Below are positions 17,854 through 27,528 of a stretch of DNA of 64,000 bases, in pieces. Every line of letters starts with the position of its first letter. Positions within the stretch are counted from its first letter, which is position 1. Below the pieces are notes generated by a model. That model ran no database searches. It was given only the letters and a program-made list of their open reading frames with translations, and was not told the origin of the DNA. This DNA comes from Candidatus Phosphoribacter baldrii. GTDB lineage: Bacteria; Actinomycetota; Actinomycetes; Actinomycetales; Dermatophilaceae. The translations under genes were made by a program, and so were the position numbers. Location: assembly GCA_016704565.1 (NCBI GenBank), contig JADIZV010000004.1, forward strand, positions 124,001-188,000, written 5' to 3'.

Positions 17854-18914
17854 GACCGCACCTTCTCCTCGTGGCCGTCCCGATCTGCCGGTATGCCGCC
17901 ATCCTCCGGTATGCCGCGTGCTCGCCTCGGGCGGCGCAGCCCCCACAACCGGGCCAGAGCCAGCCCGACCTCCCAGGCCACAAGCCCGGCAACCGCCAGC
18001 AGGGCGATCCAGTAGAACTCCTCACGGCCCGCCGACAGCGGCCCGTCCTGTGCCACGGTCACCCGATCGAGGCCGGTGAGATCCACCAGCCCCAGGACGG
18101 CGTCGACACTCTCACCCGGCGAGCGATGCAGGTAGGGGACCCCCAATTGTTGGGCGATCGAGCCCAATTGGCCTTCGTCGATGACCGAGACCGCCGGCTT
18201 GCCGGTGCTCGGGTCGAGCAACCAGCCGGCATCCGCACGCGACCCGGGCACTCCGGTCTCGTGCATCTGGCCTCCGCCGGTCGTGCCATAACCCAGGACC
18301 GCACCGCCGTTGACCAGGCTCTGGTCCACTCCCAGCGCTGCCGGTGGGCTGCCGGACGTCTGTTCACCGTCGCCGAGGTAGAAGACCGCCCGCGCCCGCT
18401 CCGGATGCGCGGCGGCGACCCGGGCCAGGGTCTGCTGCAGCAACGGTCCGGCCGCGGTCACGCTGCTCCCCCGTGACCAGGCGGACGTTTCCGGCAGCAT
18501 CGTCTCAGCCGCGGCGGCGACGGCCGCGCCGTCGGAGGTGAGCGGCATACGAAGGACTGCGGCCTGGTCGAAGGTGATGAGCGCGAACCGCGCCCCCGCC
18601 ATTCGCCCTGAGATGGCCGTGATGTCCGCGCGCATCCCCGACATCCGCGGGTCGGTGCCGAAGTCCTCGGCCATCGACGACGTGGTCGTGTCGACGACGA
18701 AGAACACGTTGAGCTCGGACGCGCTGGCCCGCACCTCGGCACCGGGCAGGCCCGGGCGCAGCGAGGCCACGAGCACCGCGGCCACGAGCAGGGTGCGGCG
18801 CACTCGCGTTCGCAGACTCGGCTGGGGGCCGGGCTGCGGCCACCACACCAGCGCCAACGCCACCACCACCGCCAGCACCAGGACGCCGACAGACATGACC
18901 GGAAGAAGAGTCAT
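17850..18914 (-). CDS. VWA-domain membrane protein (BatB-like)
   Basis: A 354-residue protein with N-terminal and C-terminal hydrophobic segments and a von Willebrand factor A domain between them. The metal-ion site reads VVDTTTSSM, so the usual D-x-S-x-S is D-x-T-x-S here, a variation that may still bind metal. The ATG at 18914 overlaps the previous VWA gene's stop by 4 bp, and its own stop overlaps the next ATG, so the three genes are translationally coupled. Two direct GTATGCCG copies 18 bp apart (17891, 17909) encode a GIPEDGGIPAD stretch near the C-terminus that is absent from the VWA core. Precise function unknown. Confidence 0.8.
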   Translation of the reverse strand: MTLLPVMSVGVLVLAVVVALALVWWPQPGPQPSLRTRVRRTLLVAAVLVASLRPGLPGAEVRASASELNVFFVVDTTTSSMAEDFGTDPRMSGMRADITAISGRMAGARFALITFDQAAVLRMPLTSDGAAVAAAAETMLPETSAWSRGSSVTAAGPLLQQTLARVAAAHPERARAVFYLGDGEQTSGSPPAALGVDQSLVNGGAVLGYGTTGGGQMHETGVPGSRADAGWLLDPSTGKPAVSVIDEGQLGSIAQQLGVPYLHRSPGESVDAVLGLVDLTGLDRVTVAQDGPLSAGREEFYWIALLAVAGLVAWEVGLALARLWGLRRPRRARGIPEDGGIPADRDGHEEKVRS

Positions 18915-19882
18915 CGGCGCCACCGTCGCAGGGCCCCGAGCAGGCCAAGCACCCCGAGCCAGGTCCACCCGACCCACGACGCCGGTTGGTCGTGGACGAG
19001 CGTGATCGGTGCTCCGGGGATCCGGGAGGCCTCCCGAGCAGAGACGGCGGACACGATCCGGCTCACCGCGTCGACGCTGTTCAAGGGGTAGTAGAGCCCA
19101 CCGCTGCCCTCGGCGACCGAGCGCATCTCGGTCGCCGTCGAACTCCCCGCGCGATGAGCCGGGTTGAGGCCGTAGATCTGGATGCCGGCAGCTTTGGCCA
19201 TCGTTCCGCCTTGCGCCAGGCTGAAGATCGACCTCCCCGCGGCGAGATTGTCGGTCGCGAGGATGATCGACCGGGCCCGGGTCAGGTTGCCGTGGTCGAA
19301 GCTGCGCACACAGGTGGCCAAGCCGTCACCGATGAGCGAACTCCCCTGCCCGTTGAGTGTCCCGGCGTAGAACTCGTGGTCGAAGCTCCCCTCGAAGACC
19401 CGCTGGGCGTCGGACAACTGCTCCTCGACGAAGTCGTAGTCGTCGGTCAGGGGAAACACCGGCACGGCCGAGGAGTTGAAGATGACCAGCGAGAGCCGCT
19501 CCCCCTTGAACTCCTTGGCAAGCGATCGGAACGTCTCCGCCACCTCGGCGTCGGCAGTAGTCATCGAGCCCGAGACGTCCAGACAGAGGACGATGTCGCG
19601 GTTGGCCTTCTCAGGGTTGATGACGGTCGTGGCCACGGGCCGGGCCGCGCCGATGATCGCGAGCACGGCGACGAAACCCGCCGCGGCGGCATACAGGACC
19701 GTCATCAGTCGGTGTCGCCAGATCGCGTGGACATACTCCGGAAGGCTGGTGAGCAGATCGGTGTTGGCCAACGGCAGCGCCGCCGGCGGCCTGCGACGGC
19801 GCAGCGCGAACCACACCAGCGCGGCAATCGCGAGAGCCCCCAGGGCCGCCCACGGCAGGATCCACGGTTGTTTCAGTGCCAT
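18911..19882 (-). CDS. VWA-domain membrane protein (BatA-like)
   Basis: A 323-residue protein with a short N-terminal membrane helix, a second helix about residues 62-80, a VWA domain with an intact MIDAS motif CLDVSGSM, and a C-terminal transmembrane helix (WVGWTWLGVLGLLGALRRW). This layout matches BatA in operons with MoxR ATPases, where the MoxR protein is thought to act as a chaperone for VWA partners. The start ATG 19882 lies 10 bp inside the end of the preceding small membrane-protein gene. The paralogous next gene has a less canonical metal site, which suggests that the two form a hetero-pair. Substrate or process not known. Confidence 0.85.
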   Translation of the reverse strand: MALKQPWILPWAALGALAIAALVWFALRRRRPPAALPLANTDLLTSLPEYVHAIWRHRLMTVLYAAAAGFVAVLAIIGAARPVATTVINPEKANRDIVLCLDVSGSMTTADAEVAETFRSLAKEFKGERLSLVIFNSSAVPVFPLTDDYDFVEEQLSDAQRVFEGSFDHEFYAGTLNGQGSSLIGDGLATCVRSFDHGNLTRARSIILATDNLAAGRSIFSLAQGGTMAKAAGIQIYGLNPAHRAGSSTATEMRSVAEGSGGLYYPLNSVDAVSRIVSAVSAREASRIPGAPITLVHDQPASWVGWTWLGVLGLLGALRRWRR

Positions 19883-20355
19883 TGGGCCACCACCGCCTTG
19901 GCCGCTTCGGCGGCAGGCCGGATGGGTCGCGCCGGGTCAGGCCCGAACTCGCCGGGGTAGAGCTGCAGGACGACGTGTGTCACCGGAGCCAGCCCCGGGC
20001 CGCGGGAGCCGAGGTCAGACAGGGTCATCCGCGACGTGGTCGCCCCCGACACGTCATCGATGAAGGCCCGCACCGCGGCACTGAGCTCACGGTGGGACGT
20101 CCGGGCGTCGACCCTGCCCTGCTCGCATTCCCAGACGATCTGGTCGATCCGGGTCATCGTGTCGTGCTTCGCGCGGGCAAGCCGCCACCCCGGGTGGATG
20201 GGAACGGGCCCGGCCGGGGTTGTGGGCCGGACGCGACGGGTGCGCCACCAGATGAACCCGGCCCAGGCAAGCACGGCCAAGATCGCCACCCAGGCGAGCA
20301 GCGTCCAGACCCAGTGGTAGGTCATCGGCGGGTAGAACGGGTCGTCAACGTGCAC
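19873..20355 (-). CDS. Small membrane protein in MoxR/VWA operon (DUF4381-like position)
   Basis: A 160-residue protein with one clear transmembrane helix (WVWTLLAWVAILAVLAWAGF, about residues 14-33) followed by a basic stretch and a cytoplasmic helical region containing a HREL segment and a C-terminal LQLYPGEFGPD. It occupies the slot between DUF58 and the first VWA gene that DUF4381-type proteins hold in other Bat-like operons. GTG 20355 is chosen because it overlaps the DUF58 stop by 11 bp and gives a compact N-terminus; ATG 20325 is an alternative without a clear ribosome-binding site. The longer frame upstream is antisense-like noise over the DUF58 gene. Function unknown. Confidence 0.7.
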   Translation of the reverse strand: MHVDDPFYPPMTYHWVWTLLAWVAILAVLAWAGFIWWRTRRVRPTTPAGPVPIHPGWRLARAKHDTMTRIDQIVWECEQGRVDARTSHRELSAAVRAFIDDVSGATTSRMTLSDLGSRGPGLAPVTHVVLQLYPGEFGPDPARPIRPAAEAAKAVVAQWH

Positions 20356-21229
20356 GGCGGCGCTGCCTCTCCAGGAGCGCGAACATGCTGCCCACGACCT
20401 CCGACGTGCCACCCACGCGAGCGCGCGCGATCCCGAGCCGCCGCAGCCGCTGATCGGTCGCCTCGCGTCGGCCCGCGAGAGCCTGCTGGTATGCCGCCTG
20501 GAGACGTTCGCCGCCCCGCACCGCCCCTGGGAGAGCGCTGCCGTCGGTGACCTCGGAGGCATCGGCGCGCGGGTCGAAACGCGTCGGGTCGGCGTCGGCC
20601 ACAACCACCCAGAGCACCTCGTGTTGAGCGTGCAGTCGCCGCAACAACGGGTCGTCGTCAGAGCCCAGGCCGCCATCGTCGGTCACTGCCACGATGAGCA
20701 TCCGTCGCCGGACGTGCTCGGCGAGGTAGTGCAGTTGCGCAGAGAACCGGCTGGGCGGAGCCTCAAGCGTGCTCGCGCGATCGATGACCCGCAGCAGACG
20801 CTCGAGGTTGGCCTCCCCCGCAGCCGGCTCGAGCATCCTGGTGCTCTCACCGTCGCCGCTGATGAGGCCGACCAGGTCGCCGTGGCGGACGGCGAGATAG
20901 CCGAGCATGCCGGCGATCTGGATCGCGATGTCCTTCTTCGGCTCGCCCGACGGCGCCATGGCCGCCATCGAGCGACCGGTGTCGACCAGCAGCAGGACGG
21001 TCTGCTTACGGGTGGCGACGTAGCGTTTGACCAGCGGGGCCCCGTGCCGAGCGGTCGCCTTCCAGTCGATGTCGCGGATCTCGTCGCCGGGGATGTATTC
21101 GCGCAGGTCGTCGTAGTCGAGGCTGCGCCCTCGGAAGACCGAGGCATACTCCCCGTCGAGCAAGCCCCACGTGCGCCGGTGCGCGACTATGAAGAGTTTG
21201 CTCTTCACTCGGGTGAGCAGGGCGGCCAC
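20345..21229 (-). CDS. DUF58 domain-containing protein
   Basis: A 294-residue DUF58 protein. The hallmark segment GRSLDYDDLREYIPGDEIRD followed by DWKATARHG is at residues about 42-70, and a VWA-like half follows (VLLLVDTGRSMAA). DUF58 proteins accompany MoxR ATPases and VWA proteins and are presumed clients or partners of MoxR; the exact activity is not known. GTG 21229 lies 52 bases after the MoxR stop and starts the conserved LLTRVKSKL segment; the longer upstream frame overlaps MoxR antisense-wise and is excluded. A GTATGCCG copy sits in the gap at 21264. Confidence 0.85.
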   Translation of the reverse strand: MAALLTRVKSKLFIVAHRRTWGLLDGEYASVFRGRSLDYDDLREYIPGDEIRDIDWKATARHGAPLVKRYVATRKQTVLLLVDTGRSMAAMAPSGEPKKDIAIQIAGMLGYLAVRHGDLVGLISGDGESTRMLEPAAGEANLERLLRVIDRASTLEAPPSRFSAQLHYLAEHVRRRMLIVAVTDDGGLGSDDDPLLRRLHAQHEVLWVVVADADPTRFDPRADASEVTDGSALPGAVRGGERLQAAYQQALAGRREATDQRLRRLGIARARVGGTSEVVGSMFALLERQRRRAR

Positions 21230-21281
21230 GGGTGCTCTCGTCTGGTCGGGGCGGCTAGCGCAGGTATGCCGGTCGGCCCGG

Positions 21282-22349
<1,068 letters not shown>

Positions 22350-22482
22350 GCTCACTCCCCCTGTCGATGCTGCGCACCCGCCGACTCAGGTCGGGTCCGG
22401 CCCATGGTAGACGTCTGATGCGGCGCCGACGTTCCGTCCCGGCGCTCGCCGGTGAGTGCCGGGCTTCGTGATCCCCGGTCGG

Positions 22483-24648
22483 TCAGGCATCGATGCGTTC
22501 GCGGTCGAGGGTCTTGGCCGACTCGACGATGAAGTCCTTGCGTGGCGCCACGTCGTTGCCCATGAGCAGGTCGAAGACACCTTCGGCGATCCGGGCGGCC
22601 TCCTCGGCCTCACCGAGCGTGACCCGACGCAGGGTCCGGAAGCGCGGGTCCATGGTCGTGTCGGCCAACTGGTCGGCGTCCATCTCACCGAGCCCCTTGT
22701 AGCGCTGGGGCGGCTCCTTGACCTTGCGCCCCTTGCGTTCCAGCGCCGCCCGCGTCGAGCGCATCTGCGCCTCGTTGTAGGTGTAGACGTATTCGTTCTT
22801 GCGCCCTGGGCCGCCGATGACTTCGAGGCGATGCAGCGGTGGCATCGCGGCATACACCCGTCCGGCGGCCACGAGCGGGCGCATGTATTTGAAGAACAAG
22901 GTGAGCAGCAGGGTGCGGATGTGAGCACCGTCGACATCGGCGTCGCTCATGATGATGACCTTGCCGTAGCGGGCCGCCTCGAGATCGAAGGACCGCCCCG
23001 ACCCGGCCCCGATGACCTGGATGATCGCCGCGCACTCGGTGTTCTTCAGGACGTCGGCGACCGAGGCCTTCTGGACGTTGAGGATCTTGCCTCGGATCGG
23101 CAGCAGCGCTTGGTAATCCGAGGAACGCGCCAACTTGGCGGTGCCGAGGGCGCTGTCGCCCTCGACGATGAACAACTCGGACCGCAGCACGTCGTGGGTG
23201 CGGCAGTCAGCGAGTTTGGCCGGCAGGGTGGAAGACTCCAAGGCGGTCTTGCGACGCTGGGTCTCCTTGTGCTGGCGCGCACTGATCCGCGCCTTCATCT
23301 CGGAGACGACCTTCTCCAACAACAGCGCCGCATGAGCCTTGTCGTCGCGCTTGGTCGAGGTGAGGCGGGCGTTGAGCTCCTGCTCAAGCACCTTGGCGAC
23401 CACGGCTCGGACCGCCGCGGTGCCGAGGACCTCCTTGGTCTGACCCTCGAACTGCGGCTCGGCCAGCCGGACGGTGACGACTGCGGTCAACCCGGCGAGG
23501 ATGTCGTCCTTCTCGACCTTGTCGGTGCCGACCTTGAGCCGGCGGGCGTTGAGCTCCAGTTGACGGCGGAACACCTTGAGCAGGGACTGCTCGAAACCCG
23601 CCACATGGGTGCCGCCCTTGGGCGTGGCGATGATGTTGACGAAGGAGCTGACCCGCGAGTCGTAGCCGGTGCCCCACCGCATCGCGATGTCGACGGAGCA
23701 CTCCCGCTCGACCTCGGTCGGGCTCATATGGCCGCGCTCGTCGAGCACCGGCACGGTTTCGGTGAAGTTCCCGGTGCCCTGGAGGCGCCAGACCGCAGTG
23801 AGCGGCGGGTCGGGAGCGAGGAACTCGGCGAACTCCGAGATGCCGCCGAGGTGTTGGAAGACCTGCTCGTGGGTGCCCTGGGCGCCAGGAGTGTCCGGTG
23901 CTCCCCGCTCGTCGCGCACGACCAAGGCCAGCCCGGGCACGAGGAACGAGGTCTGTCGGGCGCGAGCGGCCAACAGGTCGTCGTCGAGGCGGGCCTCCTT
24001 GAGGAAGATCTGCAGGTCCGGCCAGAAGCGGATCCGGCTGCCGGTGGCGCCCCGGGGCGCCTTCCCGACGACGCGCAGCTCCGACCCCGTCTCGTATGCC
24101 GTGAACGGCGCCTCCGGGCTGTGCGGACCCGGCGGGTCGGCGAATACGCCGGGCTCACCGCGGCGGAAGCTCATCGCATAGGTCTTGCCACCCCGGTCGA
24201 CCTCGACGTCCAGCCGCGAGGACAGGGCGTTGACGACGGATGCGCCCACGCCGTGCAGGCCACCGGAGGCGGCATACGAACCGCCGCCGAACTTGCCCCC
24301 CGCGTGCAGCTTGGTGAAGACCAACTCGACACCCGAGAGCCCGGACCGGGGCTCGGTGTCCACGGGAATGCCGCGGCCGTTGTCGCGGACCTCGATCGAC
24401 CCGTCGCCACCGAGGATGATCTCGATACGGTCGCCGACGCCGGCCAGCGCTTCGTCGACTGCGTTGTCGATGATCTCCCAGAGGCAGTGCATCAACCCGC
24501 GCTGGTCGGTGGAACCGATATACATCCCTGGGCGTTTGCGGACCGCTTCCAGGCCTTCGAGCACCTGAAGGTGGCGGGCGGTGTAGTCCCCTCCGCCCGC
24601 GCCGGAGCCACTCGCGGCGGTGCGGCCGGTCGTGCTGCGGGTGGCCAC
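22483..24648 (-). CDS. parE: DNA topoisomerase IV subunit B
   Basis: A 721-residue GyrB/ParE-family ATPase that pairs with ParC at 4615. GHKL motifs are EIIDNAVDEA, VRDNGRGIP and GGLHGVGASVVNALS; the TOPRIM domain has EGDSALG (Glu about 496) and DADVDGAHI (first Asp about 569). It is longer than many ParE proteins, with extra sequence in the transducer region (an RDERGAPDTPGAQGTHEQVF segment about residues 240-260). Start GTG 24648 is preceded by AGAGGAC. In Streptomyces the equivalent gene (SCO5822) also lies near a DUF7455-type gene, which supports ParE over GyrB. It faces away from the DUF7455 gene. Confidence 0.92.
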   Translation of the reverse strand: MATRSTTGRTAASGSGAGGGDYTARHLQVLEGLEAVRKRPGMYIGSTDQRGLMHCLWEIIDNAVDEALAGVGDRIEIILGGDGSIEVRDNGRGIPVDTEPRSGLSGVELVFTKLHAGGKFGGGSYAASGGLHGVGASVVNALSSRLDVEVDRGGKTYAMSFRRGEPGVFADPPGPHSPEAPFTAYETGSELRVVGKAPRGATGSRIRFWPDLQIFLKEARLDDDLLAARARQTSFLVPGLALVVRDERGAPDTPGAQGTHEQVFQHLGGISEFAEFLAPDPPLTAVWRLQGTGNFTETVPVLDERGHMSPTEVERECSVDIAMRWGTGYDSRVSSFVNIIATPKGGTHVAGFEQSLLKVFRRQLELNARRLKVGTDKVEKDDILAGLTAVVTVRLAEPQFEGQTKEVLGTAAVRAVVAKVLEQELNARLTSTKRDDKAHAALLLEKVVSEMKARISARQHKETQRRKTALESSTLPAKLADCRTHDVLRSELFIVEGDSALGTAKLARSSDYQALLPIRGKILNVQKASVADVLKNTECAAIIQVIGAGSGRSFDLEAARYGKVIIMSDADVDGAHIRTLLLTLFFKYMRPLVAAGRVYAAMPPLHRLEVIGGPGRKNEYVYTYNEAQMRSTRAALERKGRKVKEPPQRYKGLGEMDADQLADTTMDPRFRTLRRVTLGEAEEAARIAEGVFDLLMGNDVAPRKDFIVESAKTLDRERIDA

Positions 24649-24911
24649 TGGATGTCCTCTCTGCGGTGCGTTGATGTTCGGCGACGGCGTGCCACACGCA
24701 GGGTAGTCGAGGCGTCCGACAGCCGGGTCCGGGGCGCGCGGGCGTGTCTCAGATGGGTATCAATACCGCGCGGGAACGAACCGGCGTGCTTGACTGTTGG
24801 GACTGACGTGGGGGGATTCAGCAACCAGCAAGCGTTGCTGTCCCTGCACGTCGAATCAGCAACACCGGGTCGGCACCTGTCGGCCCGCACGAGAGAGATG
24901 AGAAGGCAGAC

Positions 24912-25133
24912 GTGAACGCCACCTTGGTCCACCGCTTGAGCGCCGCAGATCGCTGCGACCGCTGCGGCGCACGGGCCTACATTCGCGCCCGCCTACATTC
25001 CGGCGGGGAGCTGTATTTCTGCGCCCACCACGGACGCCAGCACCTTCCCCAGTTGGCCGATCAGGCCGTTGAGATCCACGACGAGACTGAGCTGTTGACC
25101 GAGACCGCGGACGAGAGCACCGGCCTGCGGTGA
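24912..25133 (+). CDS. DUF7455 family small zinc-ribbon-like protein
   Basis: A 73-residue protein with CDRCGARAY and YFCAHHGRQHL, that is a Cys-x2-Cys and Cys-x2-His-like set that could bind zinc. Such proteins are broadly conserved in actinobacteria beside parE or the principal sigma factor gene; the role is unknown. GTG 24912 has AGAAGG upstream. The 263-bp gap before it contains a GGAAC (24773) and GTT (24796) pair with 18-bp spacing that resembles an ECF-sigma promoter, and a CAGCAAC/GTTGCTG hairpin (24819-24840); both are weak. The stop overlaps the next GTG by 4 bp, so the DUF456 gene is co-translated. Confidence 0.8.
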   Translation: MNATLVHRLSAADRCDRCGARAYIRARLHSGGELYFCAHHGRQHLPQLADQAVEIHDETELLTETADESTGLR

Positions 25134-25633
25134 GCTTCGCCGACCCGGTCAGCCTCACGATCGTCACGGGGCTGCTGATGGTTGTCGGGTTGGTCGGCAT
25201 TGTCGTCCCGGTCGTCCCGGGGTTGCTGCTTACCGTCGCGGCGACCTTGTTGTGGGCGTATGCCCACCCCGCGCCCGGCGCCTGGGTGGTCTTCTGGGTC
25301 GCAGTCGTCCTGTATGCCGCGGGCGTCGTCACGCAATACCTCCTGCCTGGGCGCAAGATGCGCCGTGAGGGCGTGGGCACCTCCACGATGCTGCTCGCGG
25401 TGCTCCTGGGGATCGTCGGCTTCTTCGTCATCCCCGTCGTCGGCGCCCTCGTCGGGTTCGTCCTGGGGATCTTCCTCGTTGAGTTGACCCGTCGTCAGGA
25501 TCGCTCTGCGGCGTGGACGTCGACCAAGGCGGCGCTGGTCGCCGTGTTGCACTCGATGGGCATCGAGTTGCTGGCCGGCCTGGCCATCCTGCTGACGTGG
25601 ATCATCGGGCTCATCGTCCTCGGCCCCGGCTGA
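25130..25633 (+). CDS. DUF456 family membrane protein
   Basis: A 167-residue integral membrane protein with about five hydrophobic segments and glycine-rich helices (GLVGIVVPVVPGLLLTV, GIVGFFVIPVVGALVGFVLG), the pattern of DUF456 proteins. No enzymatic motif is visible. GTG 25130 overlaps the DUF7455 stop (GTGA), so the two form a translationally coupled pair. It runs convergently towards the DUF3040 gene; the 51-bp junction contains a short direct GCGTTCACC repeat but no convincing terminator hairpin. The function of the family is unknown; it is probably a small inner-membrane protein. Confidence 0.8.
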   Translation: MSFADPVSLTIVTGLLMVVGLVGIVVPVVPGLLLTVAATLLWAYAHPAPGAWVVFWVAVVLYAAGVVTQYLLPGRKMRREGVGTSTMLLAVLLGIVGFFVIPVVGALVGFVLGIFLVELTRRQDRSAAWTSTKAALVAVLHSMGIELLAGLAILLTWIIGLIVLGPG

Positions 25634-25684
25634 GCGATCGCGCAGCCAGCGTTCACCTGTCGGGCCGCTGCTCGGAGCTGGCGT

Positions 25685-26077
25685 TCACCACTGGTCGCGG
25701 TCGCGACGCTCCCAGCGCTCTTCGAGCATGTTCATGAAGCCCTGCCCCGACTTGCGGGCCTTGGCGGTCCGAGCAGCCGTGGAGCCGTCGCCCTGGACGA
25801 GACCGACCGGGCCGGTCTTGCGGGCTGGCGCGAACGCCCAGACGCCACCGGCGACCATGACCGCGAAACCGACCGCACCGAGCCAGATCGCCTGACCCAG
25901 GACGCCGAGGAACACCAGCCCGAGGCCGGCGAGGACGGCGAGGATGCCGACGAGCATGCGTCGCTTGGTGCCCCGGTCGCCATGGCTGCGAATGCGCGTG
26001 GCAAAGCGAGGGTCCTCGGCGTAGAGCGCCTGCTCCATCTGTTCGAGAAGCTTCTGCTCCCGCTCCGACAGTGCCAT
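25685..26077 (-). CDS. DUF3040 family membrane protein
   Basis: A 130-residue actinobacterial DUF3040 protein. The N-terminus MALSEREQKLLEQMEQAL is the family signature, followed by DPRFATRIR, two transmembrane helices (about residues 42-80) and a basic cytoplasmic tail. ATG 26077 is chosen because GGGAGGGGG lies upstream and the signature starts exactly there; the longer frame upstream is not family-like. In many actinobacteria a DUF3040 gene lies near dinB, as here. Function unknown. Confidence 0.85.
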   Translation of the reverse strand: MALSEREQKLLEQMEQALYAEDPRFATRIRSHGDRGTKRRMLVGILAVLAGLGLVFLGVLGQAIWLGAVGFAVMVAGGVWAFAPARKTGPVGLVQGDGSTAARTAKARKSGQGFMNMLEERWERRDRDQW

Positions 26078-26247
26078 GACCCACCCCCTCCCACGGCTTC
26101 CAGCGTTTCCGAGGCCAAACCCGGCCATCATCCGGACAACGATGCCATCCGACCCGTGGTTCCGGGTCAGGACATCAGGATAGGTCCGGATCCGGGGTTG
26201 TGGTAGCCGGAGCACCTGCCGGTTGGCCCGGGCCGACGCTTCGAGCG

Positions 26248-27507
26248 CTATTCGCCCCCTCGCGGCATACTCCCCGGGTGGGCGACCGACTCCCCCCGGA
26301 CGAGCGCCGCGGGCCGCACCGCGCCTGCCCCGAACCGGGCACTGGCCCGGTCGACGGCGCGGTCGGCGTCGCGCCAGCCGAAGTCCGGGTCGTCCAGCCG
26401 GGGTTGGACGGCGGCCCGCTCGCTCTCGACCAACCCCTCCATTCGCACGCCGACCAGGCGGATCCGGGCGCGCTGCAGGCCGAGGGCGTCGAACAGCGCC
26501 GTCGCGGCGGCATAGATCTCTCGGGACACGTCGGTGGGGTCGCGCAGGGTGCGGCTGCGGGTGATCGTCGTGAAGTCGGCGAACCGCACCTTGAGGGTGA
26601 CGGTGCGTCCCATCAGGCCGGCTGAACGCACCCGGGCTGCGGTCCGATCGGCCAAGCGCAGCAACTCGCGGTGGATGAGCACCGGATCGTCGATGTCCTG
26701 GGCGAAGGTCTCGTCGGAGCCGACGCTCTTCTCCCGCTGCTGAGGGAGGACCCGGCGCTCGTCGCGGCCCCAGGCCAGCGCGTGCAGATGGGTGCCGGTG
26801 GCATCACCCAGGGCGCGGCGCAGGGTGTCCACCGGCGTGTGGGCGAGGTCGGCGACGGTGTGCAGCCCCAGCCGTTGCAGGGCTTCCTCGGTGCGGTCCC
26901 CCACGCCCCAGAGCGCACCCACCGGCAACTGGTGCAGGAAGGCCAGGACCTCGTCCTGCGGGACGACAAGCAGCCCGTCGGGCTTGGCCAGGCCGGAGGC
27001 AAGCTTGGCGACGAACTTCGTCGAGGCCACGCCGACCGAGCAGGTGATGCTTTGCTCGTCGGCAATGGTGTCGCGCAGCCACTGGGCGATGCTCGTCGGC
27101 GGGCCAAGGCGCCGGACCGCCCCGGCGATGTCGAGGAACGCCTCGTCCAACGAGAGCGGCTCGTAGCGGTCGGTCACCGACGCGAAGGTAGCCATGACGG
27201 CATCGGAGATCGCGGCATACCGGTCATGGTTGGGGGCGATGACGGTGGCCTGGGGGCACAAGCGCCGCGCGCGGGTCATCGGCATCGCGGAGGTGACCCC
27301 GAAGGCGCGCGCTTCGTAGGTGGCCGAGAGGACGACCGAGCGGCCGCCGCCGCCGATGATGACCGGCGTGCCGCGCAGCTCGGGCCGGTCGATGAGCGAC
27401 GCGGAGGCATAGAACGCGTCCATGTCGACGTGCAGGACGGTGCACCCGGTGTCGTCGGGAGGGCCGTCGCCGGTGCGCGGCGGCGGGCGGAACTGGCGGC
27501 GGCTCAT
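26248..27507 (-). CDS. dinB: DNA polymerase IV (Y-family translesion polymerase)
   Basis: A 419-residue Y-family polymerase. Palm-domain catalytic motifs HVDMDAFYAS (residues about 26-35) and SLDEAFLDIAG (about 118-128) are intact, and the VGVASTKFVAKLAS, helix-hairpin-helix and little-finger regions follow. It copies past damaged bases with low fidelity. It is the last gene of a minus-strand run with a methyltransferase and dnaE2, downstream of a LexA box, so SOS induction is likely. ATG 27507 lies 21 bases after the methyltransferase stop. A GTATGCCG copy encodes the last residues (SMPRGGE), so the word reaches into the C-terminal tail, where a clamp-binding motif would often be found; none is obvious. 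Confidence 0.9.
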   Translation of the reverse strand: MSRRQFRPPPRTGDGPPDDTGCTVLHVDMDAFYASASLIDRPELRGTPVIIGGGGRSVVLSATYEARAFGVTSAMPMTRARRLCPQATVIAPNHDRYAAISDAVMATFASVTDRYEPLSLDEAFLDIAGAVRRLGPPTSIAQWLRDTIADEQSITCSVGVASTKFVAKLASGLAKPDGLLVVPQDEVLAFLHQLPVGALWGVGDRTEEALQRLGLHTVADLAHTPVDTLRRALGDATGTHLHALAWGRDERRVLPQQREKSVGSDETFAQDIDDPVLIHRELLRLADRTAARVRSAGLMGRTVTLKVRFADFTTITRSRTLRDPTDVSREIYAAATALFDALGLQRARIRLVGVRMEGLVESERAAVQPRLDDPDFGWRDADRAVDRASARFGAGAVRPAALVRGESVAHPGSMPRGGE

Positions 27508-27528
27508 CGGCCGGCTCCCAGGCCGGGA

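Noticed and set aside
24773..24798. ECF-sigma-type promoter upstream of the DUF7455 gene
   Set aside because: GGAAC and GTT alone are too short to support a promoter call; kept only as a remark.
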